From UBA9300 sp032260385 (lineage in GTDB: Bacteria > Bacteroidota > Bacteroidia > Bacteroidales > VadinHA17): 64,000 nt of DNA. Of the stretch, positions 26,796 through 34,857 are shown piece after piece. Within the stretch, counting starts at the first letter, position 1, and every line of letters starts with the position of its first letter. The notes below the pieces were generated by a model. That model ran no database searches, was not told where the DNA came from, and saw only the letters and a list, made by a program, of their open reading frames with translations. The stretch lies in assembly GCA_032260385.1 (NCBI GenBank), contig JAVVEL010000001.1, positions 124,001-188,000 on the forward strand, written 5' to 3'. The position numbers and the translations under genes were made by a program.

Positions 26796-28067
26796 ATGAG
26801 CCAGATTATAAGTGTGCATGCACGTGAAATTTTAGATTCCAGAGGGAATCCGACAATAGAGGTCGAAATAATTACATCTAGCGGTTATATGGGAAGAGCT
26901 GCTGTTCCCTCAGGTGCTTCCACCGGAGAAAACGAAGCACTCGAACTCAGGGATGGCGATAAGGAAAGATACCTCGGTAAAGGCGTCCTCCAGGCCGTTC
27001 ACAATGTAAACAATGTTATAGCGGAAGAAATACGGGGGATGGATGTTACTGACCAGGTAGGTCTTGACATGGCGATGATCCAGCTTGACGGGACTCCCAA
27101 TAAGAGCAACCTGGGAGCTAATGCCATACTGGGTGTTTCCCTTGCTGCCGCCAAGGCTTCAGCAATGTATCATGGCCTGCCCCTTTACAGGTATATTGGC
27201 GGTGTTAATGCTGTTGCCCTACCGGTACCCATGATGAACATTATAAATGGCGGGTCGCATTCTGATGCACCAATCGCCTTCCAGGAATTCATGATCAGGC
27301 CTGTGGGTGCCAACTCTTTCAGGGAAGGGCTCAGAATGGGTGCTGAAGTATTCCATGAACTTAAGAAAGTACTGAAAGCAAGAGGCCTGAGTACAGCTGT
27401 GGGTGATGAAGGAGGCTTTGCACCTAAACTAAAGGGAACCGAAGATGCTCTTGAATCAATTCTCAAGGCAATTAATAATGCCGGCTACAAACCAGGAAAA
27501 GATATAACGATAGCCCTTGACCTTGCAGCATCAGAATTTTATGTTGACGGAATCTATGATTATACAAAATTCGAAGGACCGGAAGGAAAGAAAAGAAACA
27601 GCCAGGAACAGGCAGAATATATAGATGAGCTTATTTCGAAATACCCTATCGATTCAGTTGAAGACGGTATGGCGGAAGACGACTGGGACGGCTGGGTTAT
27701 ACATACAAAACTAAGCGGTGAGAAGGTCCAGCTGGTTGGAGATGACAACTTTGTGACAAACGTTGAATATCTTAAAAAAGGTATTGAAATGGGCTGTGCC
27801 AACTCAATACTTATTAAGGTTAACCAGATAGGCACACTGACAGAAACCCTCAATGCAATTGAAATGGCTCACAGGGCCGCTTATACCACTGTTATTTCAC
27901 ACCGCTCGGGTGAAACTGAGGATTCTACTATTGCCGACCTGGCTGTTGCCACTCGCGCAGGACAGATCAAATCAGGCTCACTCAGCCGCTCCGACCGGAT
28001 GGCCAAATATAACCAGCTGCTCAGGATAGAAGAAGAACTTGGCGATACAGCCGTATACGGCATATAG
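26796..28067 (+). CDS. eno: Enolase (phosphopyruvate hydratase)
   Basis: 423 residues, full length. It interconverts 2-phosphoglycerate and phosphoenolpyruvate in glycolysis. Active-site and metal motifs are visible: SGASTGENEALELRD, GDEGGFAPKL with the catalytic glutamate, ALDLAASEFY, the VEDGM metal glutamate, GDDNFVTN, the catalytic lysine in ILIKVNQIGT, and SHRSGETED. It is a single-gene unit between the rplQ terminator and the non-coding region downstream. Confidence 0.98.
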   Translation: MSQIISVHAREILDSRGNPTIEVEIITSSGYMGRAAVPSGASTGENEALELRDGDKERYLGKGVLQAVHNVNNVIAEEIRGMDVTDQVGLDMAMIQLDGTPNKSNLGANAILGVSLAAAKASAMYHGLPLYRYIGGVNAVALPVPMMNIINGGSHSDAPIAFQEFMIRPVGANSFREGLRMGAEVFHELKKVLKARGLSTAVGDEGGFAPKLKGTEDALESILKAINNAGYKPGKDITIALDLAASEFYVDGIYDYTKFEGPEGKKRNSQEQAEYIDELISKYPIDSVEDGMAEDDWDGWVIHTKLSGEKVQLVGDDNFVTNVEYLKKGIEMGCANSILIKVNQIGTLTETLNAIEMAHRAAYTTVISHRSGETEDSTIADLAVATRAGQIKSGSLSRSDRMAKYNQLLRIEEELGDTAVYGI

Positions 28068-28099
28068 CCTCCTATTAGGTCATGCAAAAAGCAATTGCA

Positions 28100-28125
28100 G
28101 GGTTATTAACAATTGTTAATAACCC
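28100..28125. repeat. Perfect 26-bp palindrome after eno
   Basis: The 13-base arm GGGTTATTAACAA is followed directly by its exact reverse complement. There is no T tract after it. The last five bases (AACCC, plus A) can alternatively pair with TGGGTT at 28136-28141, so two exclusive hairpins exist in RNA. It may be a protein-binding site or part of eno 3'-end formation. Confidence 0.75.
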
Positions 28126-28161
28126 ATGTTTATACTGGGTTGATATATACAGTGGGAAAAA

Positions 28162-28193
28162 TTTGCCGAGGAGGGTATACTGAATTATATTTG
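28162..28193 (+). promoter_or_regulatory. Promoter of the candidate non-coding RNA
   Basis: TTTG at 28162-28165, 20 bases, then TATATTTG at 28186-28193: an exact -33/-7 pair for Bacteroidota. The predicted start is about 28199-28201. No protein start lies within the following 600 bases. Confidence 0.6.
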
Positions 28194-28199
28194 TTCTTA

Positions 28200-28600
28200 C
28201 CAGGTGAGCGATAAAAGGCCGCTCCCGAACGAAGGAAATGTATTGTCTTTCTTAATTGCAACTCGGTACATTTCGTACAGGCTCCAGGGTCTGCTTCGTT
28301 AAGGAGCCGTAGACCGGAAAGGAGGTTCGCCAAATTTCCGGGAAATCGCTAGAGTCGCCCAGCGTTCTTTAGATGATTTTGTCAGAAATGACTCTGCGCC
28401 CCCAAAATTACCTCCGGGTAATTGAAAGGGCAGCCCGAAGTTAATACTGTAACAGGTATTGACTCAGGGTTCAGGGCTGTTATAATGGCTTCGGTCAATA
28501 TGCAGCCGGTCATAATAACAGTAGCCTGGCACTGAAGTTTACTTCGGTAGCCTTCAGTGAAATGGGAATTATTCTAACGAATGATTCCCATTTTTGTTTT
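28200..28600 (+). ncRNA. Candidate structured non-coding RNA, about 400 nt, class unknown
   Basis: The segment runs from a consensus promoter to an intrinsic terminator and has no ORF. Paired segments: CCAGG (28200-28204) with CCTGG (28525-28529) as a closing helix; GAGCG with CGCTC (28206-28224); GAAATGTA (28235-28242) with TACATTTC (28267-28274); an H-type pseudoknot GGCTCC/GGAGCC (28280-28285, 28303-28308) with GGTCT/AGACC (28288-28292, 28311-28315); CCGGAAA/TTTCCGG (28314-28341); GTCA-GAAA-TGAC (28380-28391 area); AATTACC-TCCG-GGTAATT (28406-28423); CTGTTATAATG/CATAATAACAG (28477-28521); CACTGAAG/CTTCAGTG (28530-28559). The size is that of tmRNA or RNase P RNA, but their conserved sequences (for example GAGGAAAGTCC) are absent. 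Confidence 0.55.
28560..28600 (+). terminator. Intrinsic terminator of the candidate RNA
   Basis: AAATGGGAAT (28560-28569) pairs with ATTCCCATTT (28584-28593). The helix continues through a T-G pair and ATTC/GAAT to a TAAC loop, 15 pairs in all, and is followed by TTGTTTT. No gene ends upstream except eno, 490 bases away. Confidence 0.8.
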
Positions 28601-28667
28601 CCGGAAGCACAGGCCTGCACAGATTTTCGCAGACTCGACTGATCAATTAATCCATGTCCCTGCAATT

Positions 28668-28744
28668 GTTCCCCGGTTCCATTATTTCTCGCGAGCTCGT
28701 AAGCCTCCCCAGAATACGGGATCGGGTTCCCCGGTTCCATTATT
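28668..28744. repeat. Two direct copies of a 19-base repeat
   Basis: The 19-base sequence starting GTTCCCCGGTTCCATTATT occurs at 28668-28686 and 28726-28744 with no mismatch; a GCGAGCTC block (28691-28698) lies between. A related pair (AATAATGGAAC then GCGAGCTC, about 47 bases apart) is found at 8231-8285, and TTCCCCGAAG occurs twice at 41000-41075. It may be a dispersed intergenic repeat family. Confidence 0.6.
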
Positions 28745-28755
28745 GTATTATTCCA

Positions 28756-28788
28756 TTGATACAATATTCCATGTCTTTAATATCTTTG
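28756..28788 (+). promoter_or_regulatory. Promoter of the UbiD-family gene
   Basis: TATCTTTG at 28781-28788 is a perfect -7 box; TTG at 28756-28758 is 22 bases upstream, slightly long. The ATG at 28804 follows by 15 bases, so the leader is very short. Confidence 0.5.
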
Positions 28789-28803
28789 TACAAAATTTCA
28801 ACT

Positions 28804-30663
28804 ATGGCATATAATGGATTGAAGCAATTCAAGGATGAACTGCAGGAAAAGGATGAGCTATTGATTATCAATAAGTTTGTTGACCCCGTGCTCGAGATTG
28901 CCGAACTGGCCGACAGGTTCGTCAAGTCAGGAGGTAAGGCCCTTTTCTTTACAGATACCGGAACACCCTTTCCATTAATTATAAACATGTTTGCATCAGA
29001 TGCCAGGATGACCATGGCCATTGGCCGTAACAGCCTTGAGGAGGCAGGGGAGGAGATAGAAAAAGTATTCAGGCAGCTGAGCCTGCCTGCAGACAGTCTT
29101 TTTGAGAAACTGCGTTTGTTGCCGGGTCTATCAAAAATTGCTTCTTATATGCCTTCGCGGATAAGGAGAAAGGGCAGCTGCCAGAAAAATATTATTACAG
29201 ATCCCGATCTGGGCCTATTGCCGGCTCTCAGGTGCTGGCCTCATGACGGCGGAAGGTTTATCACACTGCCCATCGTGCACACACGGCACCCTGAGACGGG
29301 AGATGTGAATGCCGGTATGTACAGGATGCAGGTAATGGATAAAAATACAACCGGGATGCACTGGCACCGCCATAAAACAGGGGCAAATCATTTTGAGGCA
29401 TGGAAGAAAAAAGGAGAAAGAATGCCTGTTTCTGTAGTGCTCGGGGGTGACCCTGTTTATACCTACGCTGCAACAGCACCACTGCCTGAAGGCCTTGATG
29501 AATATATACTTGCCGGCTTTCTTCGCAAGAAAAAAGTAAAACTGGTAAGATGTATCACCAACGATCTCTATGTTCCTGAAGATGCAGATATAGTGATCGA
29601 AGGCTATGTTGATCCGTCTGAAGAACCTATTTGGGAGGGTCCTTTCGGTGACCATACCGGTTATTATTCCCTGGCCGACTGGTATCCGGCTTTTCATGTA
29701 ACATGCCTAACCTACAGGCAGGACGCAATATACCCCGCCACTATTGTTGGTATACCACCGATGGAAGATGCCTGGATGGGGAAAGCCACGGAGAAACTCT
29801 TCCTTGCCCCTATAAAGCTGACACTGCAACCTGAAATAATAGATCTCCACATGCCAGTCGAAGGTGTTGCCCATAACCTTGTAATGGTGAAGATCAGTAA
29901 AACCTACCCGGGGCAGGGGATGAAAGTGCTGAATTCGCTTTTCGGCGCAGGACAGATGATGTTCAGTAAATTCATTGTTGTGGTGAGTGGTAATGTTAAC
30001 CTGCGGGACTATGATGCGGTTATCAGGCAGGTAATATTCAATACTGATATAGACAATGATGTAATCATGAGCAGGGGCCCGCTCGATGTTCTGGACCATT
30101 CATCAGATAATTTTTCTTTTGGGGGTAAAATGGGAATAGATGCAAGTGTAAAAAGCCCGGAGGAGACTGGCGCCAGGGGAGATAAAGGATTTAAAGCCGA
30201 GGCGCTGTTGCCTGTATTTAAGGCGGTCAAAAATAAGATACGCCTAAGGATGCCTTCTGCAGACCTGCCTATTGTCTTTGCCGCTATATCAAAGGACCGG
30301 ATCAGTTTTAATGATCTCCTGGAGTTAAATTATAATATCAGCGGACTGATTTTAATAGTCGTTGACGATGCTGTCAATCTTGAAGACGATCAAATACTTC
30401 TGTGGCAGCTTCTCTCAAATACTGATCCCTTGCGTGATCTGAAACAGTCAGGGGCGAATATTATAATAAATTCAACCTCAAGAGCCCACCCTTCAGATAA
30501 TTTCAATCGCATGTGGCCTAATATTGTATTGTCCGGTGATGAAACCATAAGCAGGGTAGATAAGATAATGGAAATGATAAATCAAGGGGAAATTATTCCG
30601 TCTCCTTCAACCAGATTTAAGAAGATGGATTTTGGAGGAGGGGCCTTTGTCAGGAATGTATAA
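28804..30663 (+). CDS. ubiD: UbiD-family prFMN-dependent decarboxylase
   Basis: 619 residues from the ATG at 28804 (MAYNGLKQFKDELQEK). A longer reading from 28654 would start inside the repeats and ahead of the promoter, so it was rejected. The family core is clear: NAGMYRMQVMDKNTTGMHW, HFEAWKKKGERMPV, and EGPFGDHTGYYS carrying the acidic residues of the prFMN active site. UbiD enzymes reversibly (de)carboxylate aromatic or unsaturated acids using prenyl-FMN made by UbiX. Proteins of this length in Bacteroidota are usually assigned to menaquinone synthesis. No ubiX or other quinone gene is in the window, so the pathway is an inference. Confidence 0.88.
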   Translation: MAYNGLKQFKDELQEKDELLIINKFVDPVLEIAELADRFVKSGGKALFFTDTGTPFPLIINMFASDARMTMAIGRNSLEEAGEEIEKVFRQLSLPADSLFEKLRLLPGLSKIASYMPSRIRRKGSCQKNIITDPDLGLLPALRCWPHDGGRFITLPIVHTRHPETGDVNAGMYRMQVMDKNTTGMHWHRHKTGANHFEAWKKKGERMPVSVVLGGDPVYTYAATAPLPEGLDEYILAGFLRKKKVKLVRCITNDLYVPEDADIVIEGYVDPSEEPIWEGPFGDHTGYYSLADWYPAFHVTCLTYRQDAIYPATIVGIPPMEDAWMGKATEKLFLAPIKLTLQPEIIDLHMPVEGVAHNLVMVKISKTYPGQGMKVLNSLFGAGQMMFSKFIVVVSGNVNLRDYDAVIRQVIFNTDIDNDVIMSRGPLDVLDHSSDNFSFGGKMGIDASVKSPEETGARGDKGFKAEALLPVFKAVKNKIRLRMPSADLPIVFAAISKDRISFNDLLELNYNISGLILIVVDDAVNLEDDQILLWQLLSNTDPLRDLKQSGANIIINSTSRAHPSDNFNRMWPNIVLSGDETISRVDKIMEMINQGEIIPSPSTRFKKMDFGGGAFVRNV

Positions 30664-30769
30664 ACACGAAAATCAAATCATATTTTGGTATTTAAGCTCT
30701 TTGATCTAAATTAGCAGCTATATTAGGTCTGTATTAATACATTCTGGGATTTTGCAGGAACTGTCTACA

Positions 30770-31756
30770 ATGGGTATTGGGTTTATCCCTCTTATCGAAT
30801 TGGTAGGGACTACCGTCTATCATTACATTGCTTATTTTGCACTATTACTGGGATTAATTTATCTTATAGCAAGATACCAGACTATAACTCTTTTAAAGAC
30901 AAGAAGGCTCCTGCGTGAAAAGGAAACAGCCTATGAGGAGATAGCAAGGCAGAGACAGGAACTGGAGAATAAGAACAGGAGCATTACCGACAGCCTTATT
31001 TATGCCAGTTACATGCAACAGGCCCTGCTTCCCTCGGAGGAATATTTTAAGAGTATCTTACCTGATTCGTTCATTTTTTTCAGGCCCAAGGATATAGTCA
31101 GTGGCGATTTTTACTGGATAGCAAAGAAAGGCGGGAAAATTTTCGTTGTTGCTGCAGACTGTACCGGTCATGGGGTCCCCGGGGCTTTTTTGTCGATGAT
31201 AGGCGTTGAACTGCTCAACAAGATAATCCTTGACCAGGGTATCCAGAAGCCTTCCACGATATTGAAGATACTGGGAAGGGGGATCGAACGTACTTTTGGA
31301 AGCAGCAACAACAGCAGAGCATTGATAATAAAAGACGGAATGGATATTGGCCTGTGTGTCATAGATGAAAAAAAGGGGGAGCTGCAATATTCAGGTGCTT
31401 TCTTACCCCTGTATCTTATAAGGGATAATAAGCTTACTGAGATAAAAGGTGAAAAGCTTACTATAGGCCTGCCGGGAGAATTGTCATTTATTAATCACAG
31501 CATGAAGATCGAACAGGGTGATGTTATTTACCTTTTTTCTGATGGTTACACCGACCAGTTCGGGGGGCCTTACAATAAGAAATTTATGTACAGGCGCTTC
31601 AGGCACCTTCTTTTGACAATTCATAAATTTCCCCTGGTGGAACAGCAGACTATAATTGAAGAATCAATCACCAGCTGGAGGCAGGGAGATGAGCAGGTTG
31701 ATGACATGCTTGTAATCGGAATTAAACCCTCTCTTACAGACCTTCCCGTCCACTGA
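30770..31756 (+). CDS. SpoIIE-type PP2C protein phosphatase with membrane anchor
   Basis: 328 residues from the ATG at 30770; a TTG at 30752 is a weaker option. Residues about 8-38 form one membrane helix (VYHYIAYFALLLGLIYLIA), then a coiled-coil (REKETAYEEIARQRQELENK), then the SpoIIE domain. Metal-binding motifs are intact: VSGDFYWIA, AADCTGHGVPGAFLSMIG, LFSDGYTDQFGG and DDMLVIGIK. Such proteins dephosphorylate serine/threonine targets, often anti-sigma antagonists or outputs of two-component systems. The gene overlaps the 3' end of the convergent hybrid kinase by 23 bases; a functional link is possible but unproven. Confidence 0.88.
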   Translation: MGIGFIPLIELVGTTVYHYIAYFALLLGLIYLIARYQTITLLKTRRLLREKETAYEEIARQRQELENKNRSITDSLIYASYMQQALLPSEEYFKSILPDSFIFFRPKDIVSGDFYWIAKKGGKIFVVAADCTGHGVPGAFLSMIGVELLNKIILDQGIQKPSTILKILGRGIERTFGSSNNSRALIIKDGMDIGLCVIDEKKGELQYSGAFLPLYLIRDNKLTEIKGEKLTIGLPGELSFINHSMKIEQGDVIYLFSDGYTDQFGGPYNKKFMYRRFRHLLLTIHKFPLVEQQTIIEESITSWRQGDEQVDDMLVIGIKPSLTDLPVH

Positions 31757-33107
31757 GGTATTTACTTATCATATCGAGCAGTTGCCGGGGCTGAAAGGGC
31801 TTGCTCAGGTAATCATCCATGCCTGCTGACAGGCATTTCTCCTTATCGCCCAGCATGGCATTGGCAGTTATGGCTATTATTGGGGTATGCTTGCTTGTAC
31901 TGGCCTCAATATCCCGTATCTTTTCGCTCACTGTTATCCCATCCATGACGGGCAGCCTGATATCCATCAGGATAACATCGTAAGTCGATTTTCCAAACAT
32001 GTCGAGCGCTTCCTTGCCATCTGTTGCAGTGTCAATATTTTTAACCTTTGACCCCAGGGATATTGTTACAATCTTCTGATTGGTAATATTATCTTCAACC
32101 AGCAGTATATTAGCATCTGATAATGATTTTTGACGGTGTAGCACAGTATCCAGCTGCCTTATTTTTTCTCCCACGGCAGATACTTTTACTTCCTCATTCA
32201 CATTGTAAAGTGGGATGGAAAAGACAAATATTGTCCGGTCGTCCTCCTTGTAAACATAAGCTTCCCCGTCCATAAGGGAGATTATTTTTCCTGAAAGGCT
32301 TTTTTCAAACAGGTCTTTGTCGGGATGTATACCTGTGTGTTTCGTTAATGCATCTGTTCCAATCCTGAACTCAATAACATCAGCCTTTTCATTTTGGGAT
32401 TTTGACAGGACTGAAATATTAATGTCGGTCTGTTCCGCTAAGGGATCATCTGACCACATACCGAAAATGTCAATAAAGATTTGTTTTATGGCAATGGGAT
32501 CACCCTGGTATTGCTTTAAAATTTTATTATCCCACGAGATCTCAGGCATCAGACTGCCCTGGGCTTCAATATCAAGTAACTCAATAGTATTGTCTATTGT
32601 TTTTCTCAGGTCAAACCTTATATTTCTTCTGGGTATAATTGATATTTCTCCTGCTGATCTCATAGTAAGTTCATTTAGGGCCGAAATCATGTTGTTGGTA
32701 GATGAAATAAGCGTGTCCAGAAGCTCTTTTTGTTTACCGGTAACATTTAAATCACACAGAAGATCGTTAATAAGGGGAAGATTGTTCAGGGGAGTCCTTA
32801 TCCGGTGTGAAAAATCCGAGATGTAACTATCTTTATTTTCAATTATCTCATGCATCCCGTTAATTTCTTCATCTGCTTCGTTCAGCCGCTTCTTTGTAAA
32901 GTAAATGGCCAGCACAGTTAAAAACAAACTTGTGATTATTAATACCAGGCCGGCAATCCAGAGCTTAAGAATAACAGCCAGGCCTGCGGCAAGCATGAGA
33001 AACAATATAATAAACCCGTAAATGGTTTTTTCTTTATACCATTCCTTTATTCCTGGCCTTAAATTGTTCTGTCCCGCCTTATTATCATTGACAGTTTTGA
33101 TTCCCAT
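31734..33107 (-). CDS. Hybrid histidine kinase-like protein with receiver domain and degenerate ATPase
   Basis: 457 residues. Two membrane helices (about 27-70) have almost no loop between them, so there is no periplasmic sensor. A dimerisation/phosphoacceptor helix follows with a normal H-box (DFSHRIRTPLNNLPL). The ATPase-like region (about 190-310) keeps a trace of the N-box (GDPIAIKQIFIDIFG) but lacks recognisable DxGxG and GxGxG boxes. The C-terminal receiver is complete: LLVEDN, the phosphoacceptor Asp in ILMDIRLPVMDG, AITANAM and SKPF. Autokinase activity is doubtful; it may act as a phosphorelay or phosphatase partner. Confidence 0.85.
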   Translation of the reverse strand: MGIKTVNDNKAGQNNLRPGIKEWYKEKTIYGFIILFLMLAAGLAVILKLWIAGLVLIITSLFLTVLAIYFTKKRLNEADEEINGMHEIIENKDSYISDFSHRIRTPLNNLPLINDLLCDLNVTGKQKELLDTLISSTNNMISALNELTMRSAGEISIIPRRNIRFDLRKTIDNTIELLDIEAQGSLMPEISWDNKILKQYQGDPIAIKQIFIDIFGMWSDDPLAEQTDINISVLSKSQNEKADVIEFRIGTDALTKHTGIHPDKDLFEKSLSGKIISLMDGEAYVYKEDDRTIFVFSIPLYNVNEEVKVSAVGEKIRQLDTVLHRQKSLSDANILLVEDNITNQKIVTISLGSKVKNIDTATDGKEALDMFGKSTYDVILMDIRLPVMDGITVSEKIRDIEASTSKHTPIIAITANAMLGDKEKCLSAGMDDYLSKPFQPRQLLDMISKYLSGREGL

Positions 33108-33177
33108 CCTGATGACTGGAATTATATTGGCAGAGGTAAAGATATGAAAATTCTTTTTTACCTTTCTTTGAAAAGAT

Positions 33178-33185
33178 TAATTTTG
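33178..33185 (+). promoter_or_regulatory. Candidate -7 box for the Tyr-rich exported-protein gene
   Basis: TAATTTTG, a perfect TAnnTTTG match, 48 bases before the ATG at 33233. The -33 element is not clear. Confidence 0.4.
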
Positions 33186-33232
33186 TTTGTACGGTATGAA
33201 ATTTGATGGTATAATTGATAAAGATTACAGTT

Positions 33233-33952
33233 ATGAGGAGAGGAGTAATTATAGTGCTTATTGCATTTTTATCAGTTAGCCTGGCCGGTCAGGATGCTGA
33301 AAGGGAAATGGTTAAATTCAGCCCCGACTTCAGGTTTAATGATGGTATTTTCCTGACTTTTGACCAGGTAAAGGAAAATAATCCTTTATCAAAAGCAAAA
33401 ATATTAACCTCTGCAGATTATAATGCACGCGATTTTTTCAAACAGGTTTTTGAGAATGATGAAATATACTTTTATGATGCCATGGGGATAAGACAGGCTG
33501 TCAGCAAGGAAGACATATGGGGTTACGCCCGCAATGGTATTTTGTATGTACAGATCCAGGGTGGATTTAACAGGGTGACATATGTGGGGAATATCAGTCA
33601 TTTCGTTGCTGACATTACAACATATGACAGGAGGTATTACGGGTCGCCTTATAACTATTATGATCCCTATTATTCTCCTTATTCATATAATTACTACAGT
33701 CCCTATTACAGCCCGTATTATATGCCTTACAGGCCAACTACCGTTTCAAGGAATGAGATGGTACAGTACATGATCGAGTTTGAAACCGGTAAACTGATTG
33801 AGTATGACATGAAAAACGTTGAATTGCTGCTTATGAAAGATCCGGAACTATATGATGAATTCATGCAACTCAGCAGGAGAAAAAAGAAACAGATGATGTT
33901 CCTATACCTGAGAAAGTATAATGAAAAACATCCCTTATATTTACCTCAATAG
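33233..33952 (+). CDS. Exported protein with tyrosine/proline-rich segment
   Basis: 239 residues from the ATG at 33233, which opens a signal peptide (MRRGVIIVLIAFLSVSLAGQ); a TTG at 33215 is the only alternative. The N-terminal half is a small globular region (FNDGIFLTFDQVKENNPLSK...). Residues about 132-168 are rich in Tyr, Pro and Ser with PYYSPY-type units. The C-terminus (MKDPELYDEFMQLSRRKKKQMMFLYLRKYNEKHP) is basic and helical. No family recognised. Its stop is 4 bases before the next start, so the two exported proteins are probably co-translated. Confidence 0.75.
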   Translation: MRRGVIIVLIAFLSVSLAGQDAEREMVKFSPDFRFNDGIFLTFDQVKENNPLSKAKILTSADYNARDFFKQVFENDEIYFYDAMGIRQAVSKEDIWGYARNGILYVQIQGGFNRVTYVGNISHFVADITTYDRRYYGSPYNYYDPYYSPYSYNYYSPYYSPYYMPYRPTTVSRNEMVQYMIEFETGKLIEYDMKNVELLLMKDPELYDEFMQLSRRKKKQMMFLYLRKYNEKHPLYLPQ

Positions 33953-33956
33953 TATT

Positions 33957-34808
33957 ATGATAAAAAAACTGACATTTTTTCTTGCACTTGCCCTGACAGG
34001 GAATCTTATGTATTCACAGGCCCCCTTCCCGGAGCCTGAAGAGATTGAGCGCTTCTACAAAACAAAAACACTTATTGTGCTCGAGGATAACATGTTTTCA
34101 TCCTATAATATTTTTATCAGGGATGCTGTTGATAAATACTGGGAGATCACGGATTACGATTTTATAAGTGCATCTGACTTTAATGAAAGGAGAAAGGACC
34201 CGGCATACTCATTTCTTGTTCTTACCGCTACTCGTTTTGATAAAGACAGATCAGGGGCATTTTTCAATTTTATAAATCTTTTACTGGGCAAGGATGTGGG
34301 AAGGATAGAAGAGATGCCCGAATTCTGTGCCATACCACTTTCGGTTCAGGATGCAGATGCTAACGGATATTCAAATATACTTGGCATGGTCATAAGGTTT
34401 ATTCAGGCCCATGTTGATCATATCAAAGAAGACCCTTCCATGACGGGAAAGAGGTACCTGGAGTATTATAACAGATTTATTCCTGAAGCTCAGGATAAAA
34501 CCATTCTTGTTTCCGAGAACGACCTTGTTCCCGAACTCAGGGCACCTGGAGCAGCTGAGGAGTATTATCCAGATAACCTGAAAGTGGTAAGTGAGTCGGA
34601 AATTGATGAGGCCATAATGAATAAGGCCGAGGATACACTTGTGCTGCACAGGGTTGGACCTGAGAAAGCAGAAAAAGGTGGTTTATGCTTTAAGATGCTC
34701 CTGGGAACGGATGATGCAAGGATGTACTTTTATGGAGAACACAGGATATCAGACAAAAGGCCCAATGGTTTGCTTATTAATGATCTTAAACGTATAGGCC
34801 GCTTCTGA
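33957..34808 (+). CDS. Exported protein of unknown function
   Basis: 283 residues from the ATG at 33957, chosen because it starts the signal peptide (MIKKLTFFLALALTGNLMYS). An earlier ATG at 33921 lies inside the previous gene. The mature part begins PFPEPEEIERFYKTKTLIVLEDNMFSSYN and looks like a mixed alpha/beta domain with no recognised motif. A short helical linker leads to a C-terminal domain ending RPNGLLINDLKRIGRF. Its pairing with the preceding gene suggests a shared envelope role. Confidence 0.75.
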   Translation: MIKKLTFFLALALTGNLMYSQAPFPEPEEIERFYKTKTLIVLEDNMFSSYNIFIRDAVDKYWEITDYDFISASDFNERRKDPAYSFLVLTATRFDKDRSGAFFNFINLLLGKDVGRIEEMPEFCAIPLSVQDADANGYSNILGMVIRFIQAHVDHIKEDPSMTGKRYLEYYNRFIPEAQDKTILVSENDLVPELRAPGAAEEYYPDNLKVVSESEIDEAIMNKAEDTLVLHRVGPEKAEKGGLCFKMLLGTDDARMYFYGEHRISDKRPNGLLINDLKRIGRF

Positions 34809-34857
34809 AAATGCAGCATAAAATCTAATTTGCCGTCTTTTAAATAAAATATCAGAT

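Larger units (their letters stand above)
28068..28803. other. 735-base gap between eno and the UbiD-family gene
   Basis: There is no ORF with protein-like features. In order it holds a perfect 26-bp palindrome (28100-28125), an overlapping alternative hairpin (28121-28141), a strong promoter match (28162-28193), a densely structured segment ending in an intrinsic terminator (about 28200-28600), two copies of a 19-base repeat (28668-28686, 28726-28744), and the promoter of the next gene (28756-28788). Confidence 0.8.

Noticed and set aside
28140..28600. Assignment of the structured region as tmRNA or RNase P RNA
   Set aside because: Size and pseudoknot fit, but the conserved RNase P GAGGAAAGTCC/ACAGAA segments, the tmRNA ends and a tag ORF ending in an ALAA-type sequence are not found on either strand.
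28654..28803. N-terminal extension of the UbiD-family protein
   Set aside because: The in-frame extension starts within intergenic repeats and spans the TATCTTTG promoter; homology-like sequence starts at 28804.
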